DNA of 5,143 nt from assembly GCA_030624545.1 (NCBI GenBank), contig JAUXJX010000181.1, positions 1 through 5,143 of the forward strand, given 5' to 3'. Below the pieces are notes generated by a model. The model was given only the letters and a program-made list of their open reading frames with translations, was not told the origin of the DNA and did no database searches. Both the position numbers and the translations under genes were made by a program. This document shows, one piece after another, positions 1-5,143 of the stretch. Positions within the stretch are counted from its first letter, which is position 1; every line of letters starts with the position of its first letter. This DNA is from Bacteroidota bacterium. GTDB lineage: Bacteria; Zhuqueibacterota; JdFR-76; DREG01.

Positions 1-738
1 ACCACCGAGACTGAGATTACCACATTGGACGTGGACCCATTTGACCATGGTGGCTTCGCCTTATTTCTAGGCGAGATGCGAGTTCAGAAAGGCTTTTCAC
101 CCACGGCTATTGTCGGATCGGAAAGCGTATTCAACGACGATGGTACCATTGATAATATCCTGGGCGATGCCAATCCTGATTTTAACTTATCTCTTAACAA
201 CATCATCAATTTTGGCAATTTTGAGCTAAGCTTTCTGTGGGATTGGCAGAAAGGCGGTAACGTTATCAACCTGGGCAAACTGATCACGGACCTCGGCGGC
301 ACTTCCGGCGATTTTGACGATGATTTAACCGTCACAATCCCATCAAATGAGGCGGGACTGGAGCTCATTGAAAGTTTCCGGGAAGATCCTGAAACTTTTA
401 CCATCGACGGTCAAAATGTAACGGGTCCCGCCGGTACGATGCGCCTTACGGTGTTGGGAATAGTAACCTCTCCCTATATTGAAACTGCCAGCTATCTAAA
501 ATTAAGAGAATTGAGCCTGTCATATTCATTTCCAAGTTCGGTTGTCAACAACCTATTCAGCGGCCAATTGTCTTATTTGAGGCTGGGTGTGGCTGCCCGC
601 AATCTAATTATGATTTCGGATTATAGCGGATACGATCCTGAAGTAAGCCAGTTTGGTAACGTGGTCGCGCGCGGCGTCGACACGCTACCCTTCCCATCCT
701 CACGACAGTTTTACTTTAATGTAGCATTCGGGCTTTAA
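1..738 (+). CDS. SusC/RagA-family TonB-linked outer-membrane receptor, C-terminal part (5' end off window)
   Basis: This is the C-terminal end of a TonB-dependent outer-membrane barrel of the SusC/RagA type, which imports oligomers captured by its SusD lipoprotein partner. The frame is open from base 1, so the TTG at 25 is an internal codon and the true start lies upstream; 245 codons remain of a protein usually near 1000 residues. Family marks seen directly are GDANPDFNLSLNN followed by the strand pair NFELSFLWDWQKGGNVINL, then the late-barrel signature ASYLKLRELSLSYSFP. After these come LRLGVAARNL, the hallmark DYSGYDPEVSQFGN, and a final aromatic-rich strand, RQFYFNVAFGL. The last residue is Leu rather than the common Phe. 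The plug, the carboxypeptidase-like N-domain and the TonB box are outside the window. The SusD-like gene begins 24 nt after the stop, so the two are surely co-transcribed. Family assignment is firm; the substrate is unknown. Confidence 0.95.
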   Translation, partial: TTETEITTLDVDPFDHGGFALFLGEMRVQKGFSPTAIVGSESVFNDDGTIDNILGDANPDFNLSLNNIINFGNFELSFLWDWQKGGNVINLGKLITDLGGTSGDFDDDLTVTIPSNEAGLELIESFREDPETFTIDGQNVTGPAGTMRLTVLGIVTSPYIETASYLKLRELSLSYSFPSSVVNNLFSGQLSYLRLGVAARNLIMISDYSGYDPEVSQFGNVVARGVDTLPFPSSRQFYFNVAFGL

Positions 739-748
739 TCTAAGCATG

Positions 749-754
749 AAGGGA
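749..754 (+). promoter_or_regulatory. Ribosome binding site of the SusD-like gene
   Basis: AAGGGA lies 8 nt before the ATG at 763. This supports that ATG over the in-frame TTG at 757, which would sit only 2 nt from the purine stretch. Confidence 0.6.
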
Positions 755-762
755 ATTTGAAA

Positions 763-2103
763 ATGAAGAAAATAAACAAATCAGGAGAAACCGGCAGGGC
801 TTGGAAACTGGCTGTGCTGGTCTTTATCATACCCATTTTTGTCTACACGGGGTGCGAAACGCTAAATATTACCAACCCTAACGCACCTTCTCTTGAGAGC
901 GCCTCCATTCAAACTCTGGTAGGCGGTGTTGAAACGGACATGAGAAACGGTCTGCGTTTTTATGTTGAAGCCACCATGACCCTGGGTCGCGAAGGTTATT
1001 TTTTCGAACCGGCGGATCCCAGGTTTACAGGCGAGCTGCTATTCGGTCCTATTGATGCTGGCGGCTTTCTATCGCAAACACCCTGGGCTACCAGGTACCG
1101 GGTTATCGCTACATGCAATGAACTATTGGATCGCGCGCCGAATTTATCCGCCACGGCGCAAGCCGGTGTCGAAGCATATGCCCGCACCATGCGTGCTTAT
1201 AATCTATTGATGGTTCTAAACTATGTTGATGAGGATGCGCAAGGTCGAGCTTTAAGGTTGAATTTTGACGGTGATTTGTCCGTAGCGTTTGCTTCCAAGG
1301 AGGAAGCCTTCGATTTCATCGAAAATGACCTCAACGCCGCAAATACCGCGCTGGGATCGGCAGGCAGTTCTTTCACGTTCAAGCTTTCGGGTGGTTTTGC
1401 GGGTTTCGATGCGCCTGCTACTTTCAGGCAATTCAATCGCGCTCTCGCGGCCAGGGTTGCCGTTTACCGCGGAAACTTTAACGATGCCCTCACCGCTCTG
1501 CAGGCTTCTTTCCTCGACGCGGGTGGCGATCTCAGCAATGGCGTGTTTCATATTTATAGCACGGCGGCCGGCGACCTGGTTAATCCGAATTTTGAAATAG
1601 TGGATGCGGCCTTTATAAAACTGCACGCCCATCAAAGTTTCGAGACGGACTCTGAAGTAAATAATGTGGGAGTTGTAGATTTGAGATTTTCCTCGAAGAC
1701 ATTCAAGCGCAGCCCGCCGGACGTATTCGATGAGCTCACCTCTGATTTGGCCGCTATTGTGGCCGAGACCAACGTATCTCCCTACCCGATTATCAGAAAC
1801 GAAGAGCTCATTCTCCTGCGCGCCGAAGCAAATGTGGGTCTCGGACAATTTCCCGCCGCCGAAACGGATATGAATATCGTGCGCGTGGCGGCGGGCCTGG
1901 CTCCCTATGCAGGCACAAACACAGGGAATGGTTTGGATCGATTGCTCCACGAGAAGCGCTATTCCCTTTTTGGCGAAGGCCACCGGTGGGTGGATATGAG
2001 ACGATATGGCCTTTTGAGTCAACTGCCTATCGACAGACCTGCTCGTGGTGATAAGCATATCACGAGAATGGAAATCCCCCTAGCTGAGATCGCCGGCCAG
2101 TAG
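763..2103 (+). CDS. SusD/RagB-family nutrient-uptake outer-membrane lipoprotein
   Basis: This complete 446-residue protein is the surface lipoprotein that forms the lid of the SusC transporter and binds the substrate. The N-terminus has a basic region (MKKINKSGETGRAWK), a hydrophobic core (residues 16-27) and a cysteine in YTGC at residue 31, the likely lipidation site. The -3 position is Tyr, a departure from the usual Leu/Val/Ile. Directly after comes ETLNITNPNAPSLE, typical of the mature start of this family. A helical, TPR-like body follows (for example the segment around RAYNLLMVLNY). The C-terminal SusD region is clear: RNEELILLRAEANVGLGQF, then DMNIVRVAAGL, then the diagnostic HEKRYSLFGEGHRWVDMRRYG, ending in a short IPLAEI segment. 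The protein is on the short side for the family, with no obvious internal truncation. ATG 763 was chosen over TTG 757 on ribosome-site spacing. It shares an operon with the upstream SusC gene. The substrate cannot be told from sequence alone. Confidence 0.94.
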   Translation: MKKINKSGETGRAWKLAVLVFIIPIFVYTGCETLNITNPNAPSLESASIQTLVGGVETDMRNGLRFYVEATMTLGREGYFFEPADPRFTGELLFGPIDAGGFLSQTPWATRYRVIATCNELLDRAPNLSATAQAGVEAYARTMRAYNLLMVLNYVDEDAQGRALRLNFDGDLSVAFASKEEAFDFIENDLNAANTALGSAGSSFTFKLSGGFAGFDAPATFRQFNRALAARVAVYRGNFNDALTALQASFLDAGGDLSNGVFHIYSTAAGDLVNPNFEIVDAAFIKLHAHQSFETDSEVNNVGVVDLRFSSKTFKRSPPDVFDELTSDLAAIVAETNVSPYPIIRNEELILLRAEANVGLGQFPAAETDMNIVRVAAGLAPYAGTNTGNGLDRLLHEKRYSLFGEGHRWVDMRRYGLLSQLPIDRPARGDKHITRMEIPLAEIAGQ

Positions 2104-2108
2104 ATTCA

Positions 2109-2149
2109 TCAGCTATATAGTCTAGAGCCTCTCGCATAGGCATAGCTGA
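2109..2149 (+). repeat. 8-bp inverted repeat just after the SusD-like gene
   Basis: TCAGCTAT (2109-2116) is the exact reverse complement of ATAGCTGA (2142-2149), separated by 25 nt. AAAATTGTTTTG follows on the right. It could form a weak hairpin in the 3' end of the SusCD transcript, or it could be an operator-like dyad. The long loop and AT-rich stem make a strong terminator unlikely. Confidence 0.4.
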
Positions 2150-2167
2150 AAAATTGTTTTGTCCGTC

Positions 2168-2199
2168 CAGGGCAGGTAAAGAGCTTTCTACCTGCCCTG
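2168..2199 (+). terminator. Strong hairpin, probable transcription terminator of the SusC-SusD unit
   Basis: CAGGGCAGGTA (2168-2178) and TACCTGCCCTG (2189-2199) form a perfect 11-bp stem with a 10-nt loop, 64 nt after the SusD stop codon. The following bases (TTGATGGAATTTTCT) are T-rich but lack a clean T run, so intrinsic termination is likely rather than certain. The stem ends 3 nt before ATG 2203. That would leave no accessible ribosome site for that codon, which is one reason for starting the next gene at 2263. Confidence 0.6.
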
Positions 2200-2262
2200 T
2201 TGATGGAATTTTCTCTGGTTTTGGATTTCAAAGTTCTCATTCAGATTGCGCGTTACTCAAGT

Positions 2263-4197
2263 ATGTGGTCGCCCGTTGCTTTGCAGAATCTAAAAACCGT
2301 CCTTCTCTTAACCCCTATTGTTTTTTTTCTTTGTTCTCCTTCCAAAGTCGAATCGTTTGCAACCAGCCAATCCGATCTTTACCAGCACGGGCTTGCCAGG
2401 AGGGATAGCGGAAATTGGCGCGAAGCCTTGGAAATCTGGCTGGCTGCTCGGGATTCACTCAAAGCCCAAAACACCGTGGATCCCAGAATAGGCCTTGCCT
2501 TTATCGAGCTGGTTACCCAGAAAGAAGCAGAAGAGTATTACCAACGGGCGAATGAAATGTATCTGTGGGGTTTCTCGCATGATTCCAGATTTAAGGAAGA
2601 GGCTTTGCAGGAAGTTGACAGAATAATCCCTTTGTTAAGTGAAAAGGAACAGTCCGAATGGCGCCAATTAACAGCGGATTCTACGATTATCATGAAGATA
2701 AGAACCTTTTGGGCAATTAAAGATCCGCTTCCAACGACGGAGACGAATGAGAGGTTGGTCGAACATTGGCTGCGGATTGCACATGCGAAAGAAAACTTCA
2801 ATAATGACAAATCAACTGTCTACGGCACGGATGATAGGGGACAGGTCTTTGTTAAGTATGGTGAGCCCGATAAGAAATTTGCCGGTAAATTGGGTGCAGA
2901 CCAATTTGAAGTAATGCGCTGGTTTGAGGATTTCTTACTTCGGCAGGAGATTCAACGATATAACAACACCCCGGAAGTTGAAATATGGGTGTATGTCGGT
3001 CTCAAGAAAGATGATCCGACTGTTTTTCTTTTCGGTAAGAAGTCCGGTTTTGGCAAATACGGTTTGAGATATGGAGTTGAGGATTTCATCCCGGAACGTG
3101 CCTTTCGCAGAAGCAGCACCAGAACCACAAGAAGCGTTATTCCCGGTTCGATGATTCAGTTGATGTATTATGGCGAGCTATTTCATGTTGATCATTATTT
3201 TTTATCTCGATTTCGCAAACTTGAAGCGCTTTGGGGTAATGCCCGTGCAGCAGGACAGTTGACTCCTGACCGGGATGTCCTATTGGGTTTGCTTGCGCAA
3301 TACAAAAGTCTTGATCAAAACAATGTGAAGTTTAAGTATTTACCATCAGACAGGACCAATGCCTATAAAGGGCTTGACCTTGTAGATTTGAATTACAAAA
3401 CCTTTCGTTATCTTGATGATGACCACCAATCGAAACTCAGAATCATGGCGGCTTCTTCGGATCAAAGCGTAGATGAAAATGTTCGCCCGGTCTTTTTTCA
3501 AGCAGCAAAAGAAAAGAAGCCTGAATTCAGGCATGCTCTCTTAAGTTATGATCAAAAGTGGGAGCTCAAGGATGAGATTGTGGATTATCCTTTTTTAAGA
3601 AACAGCAATACCTCTACATTTGTGCTAGGTCAGGATGAACCGGAGATCAAATACAAACTGGCAGCTGAGAAAATTATTTGGCACGTCAGAGAAGCCGGCC
3701 TTGTTGCGACGGTTATTGCGGACAGCGCAGAAGTAATCGGAATCGGCTCAGCTTTCCCGGGTGGATTTGCCGGCCTGTTGTCGGATAGCATGAAGTTAGA
3801 AGCAAGCGACTTAATTGTAGGCGTAGGAACCCCTCCGAAGATAGAACAATCAATCGACCACCCGTTTCCGGTTGTTCCGAGGGACCCACTCAAAAATGCG
3901 GATTCTCTACTTGTCTATTTGGAGGTGTACCATATTCCTTTGCAGGCGAATCTCGGAACAGCGTTGCGATTTGACTATCAGCTGAAACTGATCGAGGAAG
4001 ACGGCAAAGTGGATATGAAGAAGGCAAGACCTTCCAAGTCGGTTGATGTCGAGGTGTCGGCCAAGAAACTAAAAAAGACCTTTGCTATGGATATCTCAAA
4101 ATTGGCTTCCGGATATTATGAGCTGACTGTTAAAGTCACTGAAAGAAAATCAAAGCAAGAGAAGATTAGAAAATCCACTTTTCGCATTTTTGATTAA
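2263..4197 (+). CDS. GWxTD domain-containing secreted protein, variant motif
   Basis: With the ATG at 2263 the product is 644 residues and opens with a signal peptide: MWSPVALQNLK, a hydrophobic core TVLLLTPIVFFLCS, and a possible cleavage after ESFA. An in-frame ATG at 2203 (or TTG 2200) would add 20-21 residues ahead of this signal and abut a strong hairpin, so it is less likely. No good ribosome site is seen at either start. Residues about 35-100 look TPR-like (YQHGLARRDSGNWREALEIW). The GWxTD-type domain follows: FWAIKDPLP (149-157), YGTDDRGQVFVKYGEPDK (187-204) and EVEIWVY (238-244). The name-giving motif reads VYGTD plus an extra Asp instead of GWxTD. The C-terminal part is beta-rich, with SDLIVG (515-520), LLVYLEVY (549-556) and a closing SGYYELTVKVTERKSK strand pair seen in full-length family members. 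The molecular role of the family is unknown; an envelope location is inferred. It appears to be a separate unit from SusCD. Confidence 0.85.
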   Translation: MWSPVALQNLKTVLLLTPIVFFLCSPSKVESFATSQSDLYQHGLARRDSGNWREALEIWLAARDSLKAQNTVDPRIGLAFIELVTQKEAEEYYQRANEMYLWGFSHDSRFKEEALQEVDRIIPLLSEKEQSEWRQLTADSTIIMKIRTFWAIKDPLPTTETNERLVEHWLRIAHAKENFNNDKSTVYGTDDRGQVFVKYGEPDKKFAGKLGADQFEVMRWFEDFLLRQEIQRYNNTPEVEIWVYVGLKKDDPTVFLFGKKSGFGKYGLRYGVEDFIPERAFRRSSTRTTRSVIPGSMIQLMYYGELFHVDHYFLSRFRKLEALWGNARAAGQLTPDRDVLLGLLAQYKSLDQNNVKFKYLPSDRTNAYKGLDLVDLNYKTFRYLDDDHQSKLRIMAASSDQSVDENVRPVFFQAAKEKKPEFRHALLSYDQKWELKDEIVDYPFLRNSNTSTFVLGQDEPEIKYKLAAEKIIWHVREAGLVATVIADSAEVIGIGSAFPGGFAGLLSDSMKLEASDLIVGVGTPPKIEQSIDHPFPVVPRDPLKNADSLLVYLEVYHIPLQANLGTALRFDYQLKLIEEDGKVDMKKARPSKSVDVEVSAKKLKKTFAMDISKLASGYYELTVKVTERKSKQEKIRKSTFRIFD

Positions 4198-4490
4198 TTC
4201 CTCCGGCAGGCTCTTTCCATTAGAACGACGCCCGACCCCTCTAATTTTCCGACCAATTACACTAAAACTATTGTCCCGCTTATATTCAATATTACAAAAG
4301 ACCTATTCTGTTGATCATAGGCGAGAGTATCAATCCGGAGATTATTTATTGAAAATTCTGACCGAACAAATTTAAAAAAGAATTGGGTCCAAGTTTTTCC
4401 CGCAAATAGCTTGAATATCTTTTTCCAATTTGAAAGGTTCTTCTTCGATAAATAAAAGTCTATCATTTTCAAGGGAAACACCTTTACTTT
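4198..4490. other. AT-rich gap between convergent genes
   Basis: This 293-nt stretch separates the GWxTD gene from the HEAT-repeat gene and is visibly richer in A and T than the SusCD genes (4321-4380 is about one-third G+C). Most of it is the nuclease-like remnant on the minus strand. In the rest (4198-4254 and 4474-4490) I see no convincing terminator hairpin for either convergent gene, no tRNA and no terminal inverted repeats of an insertion sequence. Confidence 0.6.
4255..4473 (-). pseudogene. Broken remnant of a PD-(D/E)XK nuclease-like protein (DUF5655-type N-terminal region)
   Basis: Read on the minus strand, three successive frames join into one protein-like stretch. Frame A (4473 down to 4375) reads LENDRLLFIEEEPFKLEKD and then IQAICGKNLDPILF before a TAA at 4374-4372. 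Frame B (4373 to 4290) reads KFVRSEFSINNLRIDTLAYD then QQNRSFVI. Frame C (4287 to 4255) reads EYKRDNSFSVI. The joined order FKLEKDIQ, SEF, LRIDTLAYD, FVI-EYKRD, FSVI is what I recall from DUF5655 proteins. It also fits a PD-(D/E)XK nuclease core: Asp of RID at 4331-4329, Glu and Lys of EYK at 4287-4285 and 4281-4279. The first frame change falls in a run of six A (plus strand, 4374-4379); the second looks like one missing base near 4288. No start codon fits frame A. Similarity stops at FSVI, where the usual DQGYAYL-like continuation is absent, so the gene is truncated even if the indels are sequencing errors. Family naming is from memory, not a search. Confidence 0.65.
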
Positions 4491-5143
4491 TTAACGATTT
4501 TTGTTCTTTATCCTTTTGATTGCATCAGCAGCTGTTTTGCCAAGAACCGCATGATCCTGATATTCCTGGATTTGTTTTATCACCCCTCCGTCACCAATCC
4601 TTCCAAGTACTCTTATAGCATCCTGGATATATGATTCCTTGTGGGTTTTAGCACCCTCACCTCCGGTTTCAAGAACATAGATCATGCGGTCAACGATGAG
4701 CCGGTTCCAGGTGGCATATTTACGTTTGGTTATACTCCCCAGAGCCCACCATGATAATTTGGCAATATCATTTGAATAACGAGGTCCTGGCTGGATTTGC
4801 AGGTCTTCCAGGTACAGTTCAATAGCAGGCAAACCGTATTCAAATATCACCTGTTTACCCCTGCTTACTTGTCCTCCACCCCTCATCAAGCGAACTATCT
4901 CCATTGAGGCTTTGTGTTTGACTGTCTTGGGTTTAAAACCCAATTTTACCAATGCCTTCCGGACATTCGATCTTATTGCATCCACCCTGTGCCGTAATTG
5001 AGGTATAAGAATATCTATCGCCCGGGGGTCTTTGGAGGATGAAAGGATATCCATAACCCTGGTCATGTATCTTTGTTCTATAATAAATTGGTTGTAAAAT
5101 TCGAACATATCTTTCCTCTGCCAGGCCAGATCTACAAGCTCCG
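4491..5143 (-). CDS. HEAT-repeat protein, C-terminal part (5' end off window)
   Basis: The minus-strand frame is open to the right edge: ELVDLAWQRKD precedes the Met at 5108. That Met is therefore probably internal and the gene starts outside the window; 216 codons are visible before TAA at 4493-4491. HEAT-like helical pairs are clear at the two ends. DPRAIDILIPQL ... IRSNVRKALVKLGF (about 5030-4935) has the Asp/Arg/Ala and Val-Arg-x-Ala-Leu pattern of HEAT/PBS-lyase-like repeats. ESYIQDAIRVLGRIGD ... VLGKTAADAIKRI (about 4637-4509) is a second set. A less regular helical stretch with WWALGSI lies between them. No catalytic motif or membrane segment is seen, and the tail is basic (KRIKNKNR). 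Such repeats generally serve as protein-binding scaffolds; no partner can be named. It converges on the GWxTD gene, with the nuclease-like remnant between them. Confidence 0.75.
   Translation of the reverse strand, partial: ELVDLAWQRKDMFEFYNQFIIEQRYMTRVMDILSSSKDPRAIDILIPQLRHRVDAIRSNVRKALVKLGFKPKTVKHKASMEIVRLMRGGGQVSRGKQVIFEYGLPAIELYLEDLQIQPGPRYSNDIAKLSWWALGSITKRKYATWNRLIVDRMIYVLETGGEGAKTHKESYIQDAIRVLGRIGDGGVIKQIQEYQDHAVLGKTAADAIKRIKNKNR

Noticed and set aside
746..760. Tiny ORF (ATG AAG GGA ATT TGA) just before the SusD-like gene, as a leader peptide
   Set aside because: Four codons with no attenuator structure around it. The AAGGGA within it is better explained as the ribosome site of the downstream ATG.
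1252..2058. Long open frame of 268 codons antisense to the SusD-like gene
   Set aside because: It lies wholly inside a confident SusD gene on the other strand, and its composition (rich in Arg, Ile and Gly with no recognisable motif) looks like a shadow of the coding strand.
2154..2408. 84-codon plus-strand ORF across the SusD to GWxTD gap
   Set aside because: It overlaps the hairpin and the signal-peptide region of the GWxTD gene in another frame, and its sequence shows no family features.
4190..4375. 61-codon plus-strand ORF beginning at TTG inside the end of the GWxTD gene
   Set aside because: No ribosome site and no recognisable motif. It runs antisense through the remnant.
4257..4481. 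74-codon minus-strand ORF starting with GTG, as an intact small gene
   Set aside because: Only its middle part (KFVRSEF to FVI) resembles a protein family. Its beginning and end are out of frame with the continuing similarity, so it is better described as part of the broken nuclease-like remnant.
4198..4490. Insertion-sequence scar or attachment site flanking the nuclease-like remnant
   Set aside because: I looked for terminal inverted repeats and flanking direct repeats in this gap and found none convincing; no transposase or integrase fragment is visible.
1..5143. CRISPR array, tRNA, rRNA or riboswitch
   Set aside because: No regularly spaced repeats, cloverleaf-like segments or conserved RNA motifs were seen on either strand.

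Overview
The window holds the end of a SusC/SusD outer-membrane uptake locus, then a GWxTD-domain gene, and then, on the opposite strand, the 3' part of a HEAT-repeat gene. A TonB-linked SusC/RagA receptor, a SusD/RagB lipoprotein and a GWxTD protein together point to a Gram-negative bacterium of the FCB group. Candidate KSB1, Calditrichota, Ignavibacteria/Balneolia-like or Gemmatimonadota relatives fit better than a classical gut Bacteroides. This is inferred from gene content and protein style only; no marker gene is present.

Layout. Bases 1-738 (+) are the C-terminal 245 codons of a SusC-type beta-barrel, cut by the window's left edge. After 24 nt comes a complete SusD-like lipoprotein gene (763-2103, +), clearly in the same operon. 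The 159-nt gap 2104-2262 contains two inverted repeats. The second is a perfect 11-bp stem (2168-2199), probably the terminator of the SusCD unit. It also bears on where the next gene starts. Bases 2263-4197 (+) encode a secreted GWxTD-domain protein with an N-terminal TPR-like region and C-terminal beta-rich domains. The right end (4491-5143, -) is a HEAT-repeat protein whose N-terminus lies outside the window.

The AT-rich gap between the two convergent genes (4198-4490) is not empty. On the minus strand it carries a broken, truncated remnant of a PD-(D/E)XK nuclease-like protein that resembles the N-terminal part of DUF5655 proteins. It is split over three reading frames and stops shortly after its EYK motif. 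This is the least expected item in the window.

How the genes work together. SusC and SusD would form a lidded outer-membrane transporter for an unidentified oligomer (glycan or peptide). No glycoside hydrolase, peptidase, sensor or anti-sigma gene is visible, so the substrate cannot be named. The GWxTD protein is probably envelope-located, but nothing here ties it functionally to SusCD. I see no CRISPR array, tRNA, rRNA, transposase or complete defence system, and no convincing evidence of a wholly new system.
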